Source of the DNA: Triparma columacea
Lineage: Eukaryota; Sar; Bolidophyceae; Parmales; Triparmaceae
Assembly: GCA_030267965.1 (NCBI GenBank)
Contig: BRYA01000192.1
Span: forward strand, 1 to 41,125
Direction: 5' to 3'
DNA: 41,125 nucleotides
Shown: piece after piece, positions 9,975-21,793 of the stretch
Position numbering within the stretch: position 1 is the first letter of the stretch
Layout: every line of letters starts with the position of its first letter
Made by a program: the position numbers and the translations under genes
The notes under the pieces: model-generated
The model's input: only the letters and a program-made list of their open reading frames with translations
Told to the model about the DNA's origin: nothing
The model's database searches: none

Positions 9975-11150
9975 TTAAATTGGGTGCGTTAAATCATCTT
10001 CGCCGTGACTGCCTGTACGGACATCAATTGCGCTAATTGACGCTGTTGATGCCGACCTCTGCGTTCTTGTTAAAAGTTCCCTCTTATCTTCAAGGTAGGT
10101 CATGATTTGGGACTTGAGGGCCTGGTTGGTAATGATATCTATTTTCATCTTCTGTCTAGTCACTGGCGATACCTTCTTGTACACCAACCACTTAATGATA
10201 TTGTCCTTTTCGTACGAGTGTCCGTCTTGGGCCACAACGGGATCTGCCATTACCTCCATGCTTATAGGACACAGAAAGTGCTTCGGAGCGTCTGAGAGAT
10301 CCAAAGCTTGTATTTCTTGCTTCCTGGCGATGGCTGCCTGCTGCTGGAACGACCTCTCCGACACGTTTCTGTTGGTGTTGACGCTGCTGCTGCCCCTCGG
10401 GCCCAGCGAGATTTCCATGTTGCCGCCCCCTGGGAGCCCTTCCGTCCACCATGTGTCGCTGACATATCCCATGGGCTCCTCCCACGGCTGGGTGAGATCC
10501 GGTTGCGAAGTTATCGTCTTGTCGAACTGGTTCAGAGCCTTAACCCAGAGAAGGGCAATGTAGCCAGAATAAAAGTCAAAGGAGACAAAGCCAAAAATTA
10601 TGAAGAGGAGCCACCACGACTCATCAGTGGCAAAGGCGATGACAAGGATGTACGCTGAGAAAAGTAAACACACCGAGATTAACGTGAAGGCATGGATTGC
10701 AATGTGTAGCACTTGGAATGTTAAGTTGGCGTAAAGTCCATGGGCCGATATGATTATCAGCAACAAGTTAAGCGCAAGCGATGTTTTTGCTATACCCCTC
10801 TTCACGGCTCCAAAAGAAAGTGCTGCAAAGGTCTCCAACAATGAGAACTCAAGCCAACGCAGGAGGAAATTCCGTTGTCCCATCAGTGAGCTGGGGATCT
10901 TTGTGATCGGAACGACCCCGGTCTCGAACTTTACCTTCTTCGGGAGATATGTGGGGTGAACTGGAATAACTTGAGCGGGTGCTGGGGCAGCACCATCCAA
11001 TATGCTTGAACCACCTGGAGAAGGAACAGTGTTTAATGAGCTGTGATCTGTTTGGTCCCCGATACTTCCCGTAGGATCGTCTGAATGGGCTTCCTGATAC
11101 CCATCAACGGGTGTGGAGCTTACTGAAAGCGGATTGACAGGTAGCTTCAT
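9975..11150 (-). CDS. U-box E3 ubiquitin-ligase-like membrane protein
   Basis: Single exon, 391 aa. After a ~95-residue disordered N-terminus there are three to four hydrophobic segments between about residues 125 and 225 (for example LALNLLLIIISAHG, then a long TLISVCLLFSAYILVIAF stretch, then WWLLFIIFGFVSF). A cytosolic linker follows. A U-box lies at about residues 305-375, starting FLCPISMEVMADPVV and including GHSYE and the IIKWL helix; it is RING-like but lacks zinc ligands, as in the PUB/CHIP family. Proteins of this type recruit E2 enzymes, and the membrane anchor suggests membrane-protein quality control or turnover; substrates are unknown. The C-terminus is Ser/Thr-rich. It lies head-to-tail after the Nup160-like gene (145 nt). 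Confidence 0.85.
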   Translation of the reverse strand: MKLPVNPLSVSSTPVDGYQEAHSDDPTGSIGDQTDHSSLNTVPSPGGSSILDGAAPAPAQVIPVHPTYLPKKVKFETGVVPITKIPSSLMGQRNFLLRWLEFSLLETFAALSFGAVKRGIAKTSLALNLLLIIISAHGLYANLTFQVLHIAIHAFTLISVCLLFSAYILVIAFATDESWWLLFIIFGFVSFDFYSGYIALLWVKALNQFDKTITSQPDLTQPWEEPMGYVSDTWWTEGLPGGGNMEISLGPRGSSSVNTNRNVSERSFQQQAAIARKQEIQALDLSDAPKHFLCPISMEVMADPVVAQDGHSYEKDNIIKWLVYKKVSPVTRQKMKIDIITNQALKSQIMTYLEDKRELLTRTQRSASTASISAIDVRTGSHGEDDLTHPI

Positions 11151-11295
11151 GAAGGAATTCTACTTCTGCACAACAATATTTCTCTTTTTCTCGAACATTC
11201 GGTCTTTTCGGTGTCTTTCTGTTTGTGGCTTTTTCCTCGCGAGGGCCAATAATTAAGAGACCTAAAATGAATTCATTTGTAGCATTATGTTTATT

Positions 11296-14200
11296 TTACC
11301 TCGCGAGGGCCCGGGCTGAGCTCAGGGCTTCCTCGCCGAGTTTGAGGACCTTGAAGTGCTCCCTGATTGTGGCCTCCGCATCATTGCGAGCCTTCTGGAG
11401 GACTTCCACAGCATCCTGTGAGAGATCTACCCCCCCCAGGTCGCCACCTAGGGTCTCATCAGTTAGCTCGAACAAGGTGTCGATTGTGTTATACGGCACG
11501 TAGTCCACCCCTCCCTTCTCCGGGGGAGTGGTAAGGGCATTGTTTTTCCTCGCCTCAAAGTCCTGTCCTGACGAGAGGCAGTCGCGCACGAGCACGAGCG
11601 CCTCGACGTACAAGCCCCACTCCATATAAAGGCGGAGGAGACCGGGAGCGTTCTCGTCACTGTCTCCTTCACTTGGTGAGAGCGTCGCGAAAAGAGAGTT
11701 GGCAGAACCTCCTCCCCCCAGCATGCTTGTCAACCACAAGGGCAAGTCGCCCCTGCCCTCCTCAATCCGAAGGAGCTCCGACGCGACAAAGAGGGCGAGG
11801 CCATTCTGGCTGTTGCCGAACCGCTTGACGGTCTCCTCCAACCTTCCCCACGCTGCCTTCCTCTTGTCAGCCCTTGACGACATAAACCTCCCATACTTCC
11901 TATTCCCATCGAGCAGCCCAGGCTCCACCCTGTCGATTCCGAAGCTATCACCAACGCAAAAGTCGCATAAAGCAGCTACAAGGTACTTGATCTTGTCGCC
12001 GAAGAGAACTTCGTTGTGGGAATAGGCAGCCTCACAAAAGTCCAGCGCACTGTCAATCATCCCGAGCGCACAGAGCATAGAGAAGACGTCATCTGCAGAG
12101 AGGAGCTCTTGGTCGGGAGGAAGGTCCAAGGCTTTCTTCGCCAGCTCAAGCGCGCCATTGAACTTGACATCTTGCTTAGACAGGAAGTTCCTCTTTGAGG
12201 GGACCACTGGGTTTGAGGTCGAGAGGAATTGTTGGGATTCCTTGGAGACCATGTTCAGTAGGGTGTACTTGGATACCCAGTCGGGGGCCAGCGCAGCCGC
12301 CCTGCGCCACTCGCCTCTGCTCGCACACACGGCCGCGGCCTCCTCCAGCAGACTTGCCTCCACGAGGCCCCTAACTATCACCTCGAAGACCTCCACGGCA
12401 GAGTTGCTGTCTCCAGAGCTGACGACTCCCATGGGGAGAGAGCAAAGCTTCTCGAGTTCTCCCGCCTCTACCATCTTTACAGCAAGCCTGGCTGCCTGCT
12501 CGACCTTGCGGTCTTGGTCGGGGTTTGAAAGACTGGCGTTGTAGGCCAAATCCCAGTCGCGCGACTTGCAAAGGTAGTTGAACTGCGCGGAATGAAGCTG
12601 CTTGGAGAGGAACGATGAAGTAAAGGCATCGGAGTCCGAGAGGGTAGAGAGGAGAGTCACGCAGTCGTTCACGCAGCGGAGGCAAATGGCGAGATAGTCA
12701 GAGTCGGTTCCCATCCACCGTTCAACAGCGTTGAGGCGCTCAACGTAGCACTCTAGGCGAATGGCGATGTTGAGGAGGTTGGGGAAGGAGGCGAAATCTT
12801 GCTTGGACGTGACAAGCTTGGTAATGTCATTCTTCTGAACGGACTCGAGGATCTCATCAGTAAAGTACTCAGTGCAGTCGTCCGGGATGCTATTTTTAAG
12901 AGCTGCGATGACTCCCGACGGTGATGGAGTGGTAGCCGGGGAGGAAGCCCAGGAGGAGAGTTCAGAAGAGAGTGTGGCAGGGGAAGGGAAAATAGAGAGA
13001 CGATGGGGCCACGCTCCCCACTCTTCCCACCCTCCGAGGCCAAGTTTGATGCGCCCCTCGTGAATTTCTCTGGTGACATCCTCATCAGCCATCCTGATGT
13101 TTATCCAGGAGGAAGTGTCCCTAGTTGAAATATACGACTTGAGAGGCCTCGAAAAACCATCTGCTGTGTATTTGATTCCGATCTCGGAACAATTCCAAGT
13201 CTTGCAGACTCCCCACCACTGGGTGGCATGGCGGGCTAGAGTTGTGATGGTCGAAGAGGTAATATTGGAGGCCCCGAGGTGGTTAGCAGCAGACACCACA
13301 GCCAGGCGATAAATAGAATTGGTAAGATTGGAGAAAGCGAGGTGGTGAGCCAAGATCGATAGAGAGGCAGTCGACAGAGAGCAACGAGCGAGGGAGGAAA
13401 TGTGGTCGGTCGTCAATTCATGGTCGTTGGAGGAAGCATGGGCGTCAACAAACGCCTCGGGGGATGTTGAGGAATCGAGGAGGGAAGAAATGTCGGTGTT
13501 GGTGCTCGTTGTCAGGGAAATTCCGAGGGCTTGGGCGTTGGCAATGAGGGTAGAGGTAACCGAGACTGAGGGGGGGAGGGAGGACACCTTCTTGAGGACA
13601 TTTTGGACGATTGGAGAGGGAGGCTGGAAGGAAACGACCTGGACATGACCAACGCCATTGCGAGTGTATCCCCCGTTGATACCCACGGCTACGACACTCC
13701 AGTGGGCATCTACGGTCTGCATGATGCGGGACTTGCGGTGAGGCCAATCCTCCGAGGTCGCCTGGCGAAGCTGAAGGTCCCTGAAAACTTGGGGGATTGC
13801 GTCGGGGTTGAGTTTCGTCTGCTTCTGCTTGCAGAGACGGTCAACGGCATCGGTCAATGATCCGTGGCCTCCGCCAGCCGCGGAGATGGCGTTGAGCGGG
13901 GAGGGAGCCGGCACAGGCGTAGAGGAGAGCTCCGCGGTGTTGGACGAGGAGTCAATGGCAAACTTTAGCTGGGTTTTCACGTCAGTAATGTAGCTAATGG
14001 CGAGGGAGACTGGGTCCACCTCTTCTACATTTGAATCCGTGTCGATGACGTAGAAAGTGCCTCTGACAGGATCGGAGTGAAGGGAATGACCTTGGACGAA
14101 CTTCTGACGAGGGGCCTGGTCGAGAGAGTTCTTGTCGAAGAGGTAGAGAATTCCCTCGCCGGAAGGACCATCGCCAAGGACGGCGACGGTGTTGTTCAGC

Positions 14201-15176
14201 AAAGCGAGACGACCCCCTCCTCTGCACTCGATCTGGGACTCCTCTCTGTCTCCAACGATGAGCTTCTCAGAGCTCATGAGCTCCCAAGATCCAAAAACGT
14301 CGTCCCTGAGGGTAATACGTCTTACGCCTCCGTCGTAGCAAAGAGCATACAGGTTGGAGTCGCAAGCCAGCATACCATACGTTCCCTCGATACCCTTGGC
14401 GGCGACAACGTCGTCAGGGACCACAGAGTTATCGGGAGGATCGGCAGACGACGAAGAAAGGAGGCTACCAATCTTGGAGAACACCCCCATTATCGATCCA
14501 GAGCCGCAACCGAACTGCTCAACCCTGAGGGAAGAAGACGCAAATGATGCTTTCCAGTACATTCCCTTCTCGTGCTCCCAAACAAAGGAGGTATTGATCC
14601 AGTCACACTCGAAGGAGAACCCGATACCGTCGTACGACTCGGGAACCTTCCCTCCGAACAAATTGTACGACGTAGTGGCGAGGGTAGCGAGGTCGATGGC
14701 GTGGACTGAGGGTGGGATGGATGGGGGGGGGAGAGGAAATGAAAGAAATGAGAAGAATGAGGGTCAGAATGGGCGATCATGCAAAACAAAATTTCTGGTT
14801 CTGACTTACCAGTCAAATCAACCGTAGGGATGAACAAAACGTGATGAAACAGCCTAATTGCGTGGCCAACAAACATCTCGGGCTCCGCACTATGTGCCGT
14901 CTCCCCACTATTCTCCTCCTCGCAACTAATCTGGATAACCCCGTCCCTCTCGCTCTCAATCCTTATGATTTGATCTCCTATGTAGACATTTGATCCTTCA
15001 TTCGAGTCTACAAGAGTGAAATTAGGCCCAGAGCCTAATCGGGTTTCGGAGACAGAGGAGGAGGAATTAAGGCTCCCAGTGTGGTACAGGGAGGGACTTG
15101 AGGCAGCATCGGGGGGTGCTGGGAACGAATATTCATATGACACTGTTGGTGACGGCACGAAGCTTGGAACCTCCAT
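11296..15176 (-). CDS. Nucleoporin of the Y complex, Nup160/Nup120-like, 2 exons
   Basis: Exons 15176-14810 and 14705-11296 join in phase (GTAAGT...CTCAG) to about 1258 aa. It would be a scaffold component of the nuclear pore outer rings. The N-terminal ~500 residues look like a beta-propeller (FVGHAIRLFHHVLFIP, NLYALCYDGGVRRITL). The rest is alpha-solenoid with repeated helical hairpins. C-terminal landmarks resemble Nup160: GLLRLYMEWGLYVEALVLV and DYVPYNTIDTLFEL. Poor sequence conservation means Nup133 or another solenoid nucleoporin remains possible; the propeller-plus-solenoid design itself is clear. The start ATG at 15176 is in frame. An upstream in-frame GTG at 15182 is not a start. Confidence 0.65.
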
Positions 15177-15396
15177 AGCCACAATTTTTTATCACTTCCT
15201 TTTTTTGGGGGGGGGAGGAAGAAAAGAGGAAAGAAAGAGGTCAAAACACGACAAAGCAACGGAGCGCACGAGAGTGTCAGCGGCAATATCCACGACAGTG
15301 TCCACTATGGCATTCGGAAATGCACCGTTTAAATCGTAATTTCATTTCAAACCTCCATTACACTAATTTTCCCCCTGTTCCCCTGCTTGCGCTCAG

Positions 15397-18300
15397 TTAG
15401 TTCTCGACTCCTGCCTTCCTCCTCTTGTTCGATGATGACATCTTGCCCTTGGCCTTGCCTCCCTTCTTCGTGGTGGTTTCGACGTTCTGGGTGCTGGATT
15501 CTTTGAGTGCCCCCTCGCTCGCCCCGATGCCGATCGTTCTAGTGACGGTGGAGACTCCGTCCACAAACTTAGTTCGGAAGATGGTGTTTGCGTTGTTGAA
15601 CATACCTTCCTTGAGGGAGACTACTATGAACTGCGAGTTTTTGAAGTGCGTGCGCAGCATGTTTCCGATGTTCTGTGTGTGGCTCAGGTCGAGGGCAGCA
15701 TCTACCTCGTCGAGAATGTACATGGGCGCGGGCTTGAAGAGCAGCATACTAAGGATGAGGGAGAGCGCGAGGAGACTCCTCTGACCTCCGCTGAGCTCCG
15801 TCAAGGACTGCTTCCAGACGTCTCCGAAGGCCACCTTGACCTCCAACCCCTCCCAAGCCTCCTGTCCCTCTGGAGGCTCCAACTTGGCCATCGTTCCCGG
15901 AAGCAGCGTGCTAAAGATACTTCCAAAGTCGGCGTTGACTTTCTTCCAGGTCCGCGTGAGCTCGGTCTTCTTCTTCTCGTCGAGCTCGAGGATGACGGAC
16001 TCGATCTTCTTCTTGTCATTCTCAATCACCTTCCTCTTTCTCAACAACTCTGTGTACTCGCCCTCGGCCTTTTCAATCATGCCCATGACCTTCTTGTTGA
16101 TCTTCTTGGACAAGGAGGCCTGCTCGGTCCTCAGTTTCTTGAGCTGCTCGCTCTTCTTGTCAGGGTCCACGGCGTCAAAGTCGTAGTCCGAACCTGCCAC
16201 TCCGAAGTGCTCCTTCTCGCTCTCGATCCAGGGGTGCTTCTTTATGATGTTTCCGACGAATCGCTCCGCCTGAATTTTCTCTTTATGGAACCTGTGGACG
16301 TCGATGTCGAGTTTCTTCGCCTCGAGCTCGCAGTTGTTGATGAGTTTCTGGAGGCTTTCCTTCTCGCTTGTGAGGCCCTTGATCTTTTTGCTGCACTCCC
16401 CAATCTTGCCCTCCACCAAGTCGAGCTTCTCCTTCGCAACGAGGTAAAGCTCCTGCTGCTCGGTGACCTGGTCCTCTAGTGCCGTCTTCTCTTCGCCGGC
16501 CTTCAAACTTGCCTGCTTCATGGCTTCCACGTTATCTTTCGCAGATATGACTTCCTTCTCAGTGGCTGCGAGCTCGATCGAAAGGATCTCGGCGTTGTTG
16601 CCGACCTGAGCAGCCTGCTCGGACTTCTGGTTTGCGAAGGCCTTGGCGTCCGCAATTCTCTTGTCGAAACCCTTGAGCTTCTCCTCACGGGCGGCAGTCA
16701 GCTCGGATTCCTTAGCCTTGAGGTCCTTGTGGAGGGCGAGCTTGGTCTTGTACTCTAGCTCCATGTCCTTCAGGGTCTGCTTAGCCTCGTCGATCTCGGC
16801 GGTCATTGCCTTGAAGTTGTTCTCGATCATTCCGTATTTTGTCTGGCCGAGGTGCTTCTCGGCCTGAGCAAGCTCGGCCTCGGCGAGTTCGATCTTGTCA
16901 CTAATCTCGCCGTAGTTGGCACTGGCTCCCTTGAGCTTCTCGTACTCGGACTTCACCTTGCTGTACTTGGCATGAACTTCCTTGAGCTCCTGTTTGGCAG
17001 AAGCGAGAGTGGAGAGACGCTCGAGGGTAGCACCAAGGCTCTTGTTGCTTCCTCCACTGATGGTTCCAGAGGGATCGTAGACGTCACCCTGGAGGGTGAC
17101 GGTGCGGGTCTTGGTGGCGTCGCATATCCTGTTGGCGGCCTCCATGCCGTCGACGACAAGGGAGGACCCGAAGACGTACTGAATGGCGGTCTCGACCTCA
17201 TCGGCATAGCCGACGAGTTCAATAGCGGGGGTCGCGGTAGTGCCGAGCTTAGATGCGATTTTGGAAGCAGCGGCGGCGGCGTTGGAGGGGACGCGGCGGG
17301 CGGATATTTTGTCGAGGGGGATGATGGTGACGCGACGCTGGAGCTTGCCCTTGGCAAGGAGTGCCTTGCCGGTGGCGGCCTCGTCGACAACGACCTGAAA
17401 GAGCTTTCCTCCGGCGACGACCTCGAGGGCAGTGGCATGCTTGGACTCGCTTACGGTAATCAACTTGGCCACGAGGCCCTTGACCTTGTCCCTGTCGAAT
17501 CCCTTGACGGGATCGGAATAGTTGAAAGAAAGGCGGCCGGCGAGCTGAGCAGAGATAGTGTCGATGTCTTCCTTTAGGGAAGAGTACCTGCCCTCGTAAG
17601 ACCTCTTCTTCTCGTAGAGCTCGGATTCGTAGTCCTCGTCGAAGTTGAGGGCGGCGCGCATGGCCTTCATCTTCTCAACATTCTTGGCGAGCTTGTCGCG
17701 CTTGTCCGAGATGGTCTTGGCTGACTTCTCCTCCTTCTTCATATCGGCCTCCAGGGTCTTGGCGGACTTTCCGAGGTGGTTGATCTTCATCTTGGACTGC
17801 TTCACCTTGGCCTCAGCGTTGTTGGCATCGGCAAGGGCGGCTGCGATCTGCTCGGGGAGACTCTTGGCGTCGTTGCTCTGGCTGGTGGAAATTCCGGCGC
17901 ACATGTTCTGGTACTCCTCTTGGAGGCTGGCGTACTCCTTCTCGGCATCTTCAGCCTCGGCCTTGATGACCTCCGAGTCCTTGGCGTCTTGGACGATGGC
18001 TTCCTTTTTAGCCTCGACGGCCTTCTCGGCGGTAACTACGGCGGATTCGGCCTTGGTGATGGCAACGTCGGAATCCTCGGCGACCTTGGTGGCGTTCTGG
18101 AGGGCGGAGTTGACCTTGACGAGGTCCTTAGAGATATTCTCCTCAGTCGTCTTGCAGGCTTGGAGCTGCGAGGAGCGAGGTGAGGAGTGAGAGGTGAGGT
18201 GTGAGAGGTGAGGAGTGAGAGAGGAGCGAGAGAGAAGCGAAGGGTTGCGTTAGTGGATAGATTGTCGTTGCACCTGCCGCTATGCTGCTTTGACTTCTAC

Positions 18301-19545
18301 CAATTCTCACCTCCTCCTCGAGCTCACCGCTCATGGAGAGTTTAATGGTCTCGATCCCCTCGTTGCGCTTGGTGACCTCGACGGCGTGCTCGGCGGCCTT
18401 GCTGTTGAGATCCTCGATCTTTCCCTTCATTACCACGACCTCTTCCTTGGAGGTGGAGAGGGTCTTCTGGCACTTGCTGAAGTCGTAGGCGACGCAGAAC
18501 CTCTCGATCCTCTCAATGTCGGCGTTGTTCTTGGACCACTTGAGGTAGTGCTGCTTCTCGCCACGGAGGCGTTCGAGGGTAGGGGTGATTTCCTCGTTAA
18601 GAACCGAGTTGAGCTCATCGACCTTGAGCTGCTTTTTGTCAATGGTCTTCATGGCACTCTGCTTCTTCGTCTCGTACATCCTTGTTCCCGCGGCCTCCTC
18701 GACCATGCCGAGGATTTCGACCGGCTTCATGTTGAGCACCTTGGTGATGCGGCCCTGCATGATGAGGAAGTGGGGGTTGTTGACATTGAGCTGCACCGAG
18801 TGGAAAAGGTTCTGCACCTGACCAGCCTGGGCGGTGTGTCCGTTGATAAGGTATTTGCTCTTCCCTCCAATCAGGACCTGCCTGGTTACGGAGACCTCGG
18901 TGGAACTCTCGTAGCCGACGGGGGAAGTGTTGGGATCAGAGTTGTCGAAAACAATTGTCACGACAGCCTTGTTCACTCCCGCCTGACCCTGCTTGTAAAC
19001 CAACTCGTGGAGGTTTCCGGCTCTGACTTGACTGAGGTTGGTGATTCCCAAAACGAAGCAGATGGAGTCGAGAATGTTACTCTTTCCACTTCCATTCAGA
19101 CCCGTGATGGCATTGAAATGAGGATCAAACCTGTCGAAAGGGGGAGAAGGGGGGTTGAGATGGGGGTCAGAGTTGATAAGGTCGCGTGTGAGGGCGGTAT
19201 TGGCCGCCAAAAGGTCACAGGCGCTCCTCCTTTGAGAGTGAAAAGTTTGATCCTCGACTTCGATTTGAATGTCAAGGTCCAAAAGTAGGACAAAATCGAC
19301 GTTTGTTGTTAAATATGGGGAGTTTTCTGTGTCAATCGTTCCATTTCTTTTTCAAATACAGCACGAATATTACCCCTCTTGTCGAAGAGGCGCTTTAATT
19401 TGGGAGTTTTGCTTCGAAACTTGTGAAGAGCTGAGGAGGGGGGTCCTTTTTCTGGCCAATCAAGCGTTCAATTAACTTACCCTGCAATCACCGTACGGTG
19501 AGCGTAGGACTTGAATCCATCAACGATGATCTCTTTGATATGCAT
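15397..19545 (-). CDS. SMC2: Condensin subunit SMC2 (structural maintenance of chromosomes 2), 3 exons
   Basis: Chromosome-condensation ATPase that pairs with SMC4. Exons are 19545-19481, 19130-18311 and 18165-15397, all in phase, giving about 1217 aa against ~1200 for the family. The start MHIKEIIVDGFKSYA is the canonical SMC2 N-terminus. Walker A is GLNGSGKS at residues 32-39, split from the start by intron 1. A long coiled coil follows, with the hinge near residue 660 (GDVYDPSGTISGG). The second coiled coil leads to the ABC signature LSGGQRS (~1082) and Walker B YILDEVDAALD (~1112). A Lys/Ser-rich basic tail ends ...NKRRKAGVEN. Intron 2 (18310-18166) is a run of imperfect CTCACTCCTCACCT-type repeats on the coding strand. 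It shares a 195-nt divergent promoter region with COMMD4. Confidence 0.97.
18168..18240. repeat. Imperfect tandem repeat inside SMC2 intron 2
   Basis: On the plus strand the intron carries repeated GGTGAGGAGTGAGA-like units (GAGGTGAG / GAGTGAGAG). On the gene's own strand this is a long pyrimidine-rich tract leading straight into the CGCAG acceptor, so it probably doubles as an extended polypyrimidine tract. Confidence 0.7.
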
Positions 19546-19740
19546 ATTGATTGAGCAAGATTTGGAAGTAAATCTAAAAAACTACCCACACAAAGACAAA
19601 AGACCAAAGCTCCATCCTTGGATCCTTTCCTGCTGTTGGAATAATACCGTCTTCGATAGAATTATAAAGCCTCCCGTCCTCTTGCTTATCAAATCTCGGG
19701 CCTCCATCCTCCTTGCCTGTCCAGAACGACTGAATAAGCC
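19546..19740. promoter_or_regulatory. Divergent promoter region between SMC2 and COMMD4
   Basis: Only 195 nt separate the start codons of two divergent housekeeping genes, so both core promoters and 5' UTRs must lie here or overlap. I see no convincing TATA box. Confidence 0.5.
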
Positions 19741-20530
19741 ATGAAGTTTGCCATCTTTGCCAACGACTTTGCTCCAGATTGGTTTGTTGTGACAATCCCT
19801 AGTGTACAGACGCTGACGTCTATCCGCCTCAAGCTACTTCTCAAAACACTCTTCAATAATCTCCTGCAGTGCACCCCTCAGGCTCCGGTCGTGAGTGTGA
19901 CCCCTGCTATCAAGGGGGAACTCTCCGTATCCGAGGTGAAGGTGAGAAGGCAGAAACTAAGCTGGATTTTTTGTGAAGTGGTCATCTCCGTCTCCCCTGC
20001 CCCTCGCTCACACCTCCTCTGAACCCCAATCTCTCCGCCTCCCCTTTAAACAGGCCCTTGTGTCCTCCCTGACCTTTGTGACCCTTTCCATTGTCCGCAT
20101 CCTTTCCTCCTCCTACGAAACCGTCGAGCCTGTCATCGTCGACTCGACGGTGATTGTCGGGGAACTGTGTCAGCTGGGTCTCACGAAAGATTTGGCCGAG
20201 GGCTTCGCCACAATCTTTGAGGAGTACAGGGAGCGCTTGGTGGATTGGAATGTCAAGGTCATGACCAAGACCCCCAACCGCCTCAATGACGTTTCTTGGC
20301 GCTTGATGATGAACGTGATTTCCACATCTGTAACCTTTGACGCCGGGGAGCCCACTCCATCCTTGACGAACCAAAAACCAAAGGGTATGGAGGTACAGAT
20401 GAATTTCAAAGTGGCCACAGCGACCCCAACCAACAAGAACATTGCCTTCAGCGCAGACTTGGCGACTTTTGATACCCTGAAGATGGAGCTTGAAAGGGTA
20501 AGGGAGCTCATGAATGACCACCACTCATAG
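19741..20530 (+). CDS. COMMD4: COMM domain-containing protein 4 (COMMD4), 2 exons
   Basis: Exons 19741-19941 and 20054-20530 join in phase 0 to 225 aa. COMMD proteins form the Commander complex, which with retriever recycles endosomal membrane cargo. The N-terminus MKFAIFANDFAPDWFVVTI matches the COMMD4 pattern (small strand, then (C/A)PDW, then an all-helical HN domain). The intron splits ...SEVK / ALVSSLTF, where COMMD4 proteins have a conserved helix. The COMM domain spans about 135-222: NRLNDVSWRLMMNVIS, a hydrophobic strand with MEVQMNFKVATA, and the final helix FDTLKMELERVRELM. It is convergent with the DNA glycosylase, with 43 nt between stop codons. AATAAA follows the stop. The presence of COMMD4 suits a flagellate or ex-flagellate lineage. 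Confidence 0.85.
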
Positions 20531-20573
20531 TTGAAGATAGACAAATAAAGAAGAATTTCACTGAAGGAAACAA

Positions 20574-21572
20574 TCAGGGCTTTCGTTTGTAGTCGTCCCA
20601 AGCTGAGTACGCATACATACAGAGCAGGCTCCTCCAGGGTGAAAATTTTGTGGCCGCCAGATTTTCCAATGCTGCCTTGCCCTTGCTACTCTCAAACTTG
20701 TCAGGTTGGCCGTGAAGAATTACTCCAAGACCCTTCCTAACTGCGAGGTCTCCAACGCTAAATATATCTTGACGCCGAAGTTTAAAGATCTGGAACATTT
20801 CCACACTCCATAAACCCAATCCTTTGACGGCAACCAGCTTGTTGCGCAGCTCCTCGTCATTCAATGACGCAAGGTCGACATCCTTCAACTTTGCAGGGTC
20901 AGAAAAGTGCTCCGCCAAGGATCTGATGTAGCTGATCTTGCCCTTCGACAGCCCAGGCTTCTGCCCGTTTACCATCTGCTTCATCTTACCGCCTTCGCAG
21001 ATCTCGGTGTAAGAGGCGTTCAGGACTTTCTCCCACTAAGATTGAGGAAGAGTGAAGCGTAAACCGAAGTTGGTTAGTTCATGATGAGCAAAGCTACATG
21101 ACGAGAAAATGGCACGAGGACCAATGTGAAAACTCCAACCCTGTCTGCTCACCGTAATCTCCTCGCCTTCCTTGACCCCGAAAGCCTCAAGGGACTTCTT
21201 ATGTATCGTCTCTGCTGCAGCACTAGCCAATTGTTGTGAAATAATTGTACGAAATAGAGAGGGAAACCACTGTGGCACCAACCCTCCATCAACAAGGGGG
21301 CGGGACAGATGAGTTGGGATCTTCTTTTCCCTCACCCACTTTCCGAGACCCTGATCCGCTTGACTAAGAAATTTGACACCGTCCTCAACCTTCCAAGCCC
21401 TAATCACCAATCCCTGTGGTGTACGTCTAGCATCAATCTCCCTTGCAACTTCGATAGACGGAAAGTTCTCTTCCTCCACTGTTTTTGTTGCGAATGAAGA
21501 GCGCTTCTTCTTGGCAGGGCTTCCGCTGGTTGTGAGTGCTTCGACTGGTGTTTTGGTTCTTCTCTTGCTCAT
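20574..21572 (-). CDS. DNA-3-methyladenine glycosylase II (AlkA/MAG type, HhH-GPD), nuclear, 2 exons
   Basis: Base-excision repair enzyme removing alkylated purines. Exons 21572-21153 and 21035-20574 join in phase 0 (GTGAG...CTTAG) to 293 aa. The N-terminus is basic with a nuclear-localisation-like KRRTK...KKKR pattern. The HhH-GPD fold begins with the QWFPSLFRTIISQQLAS helix (AlkA: substrate-pocket helix). The helix-hairpin-helix is LVAVKGLGLWSVEM (~208-220) and the catalytic Asp is ~236 in FSVGDLAVRKG. The C-terminal helix FSPWRSLLCMYAYSAWD matches the family's WRSLA..Y..W. The length suits yeast/protist MAG-type enzymes. Confidence 0.9.
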
Positions 21573-21793
21573 CCTCTCACAGATTTTCCTTCTCCTAGAT
21601 TTGCTGCTTCATTCAGACCTTCTCCCTTATCCAAACACCGTAAACTCCCCATCCCCATATTTCATCTTTGTTCACGCGCTGATTCGGGTGGACCTTAGCT
21701 AGACTCGCTTTGCTTGTCGTTCGCGGCTCAAACTACCCCTCCGTCCCGTGTCACTCTGAAGAACCTCCCCTCCCCTCCCCCCCCCCCCCAACG

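Noticed and set aside
11296..15176. Nup133 or Nup155 as first choice
   Set aside because: The C-terminal solenoid landmarks look closer to Nup160, but confidence is moderate.
15646..19288. Several long plus-strand frames opposite SMC2 (15646-16479, 16852-17577, 18290-19288)
   Set aside because: Leu/Gly/Asp-rich mirror frames of a coiled-coil gene; no independent protein features.
19741..20530. HORMA/REV7-like protein
   Set aside because: First impression only; the (A)PDW N-terminus and the C-terminal DVSWR...ELERVRELM block fit a COMM domain (COMMD4) instead.
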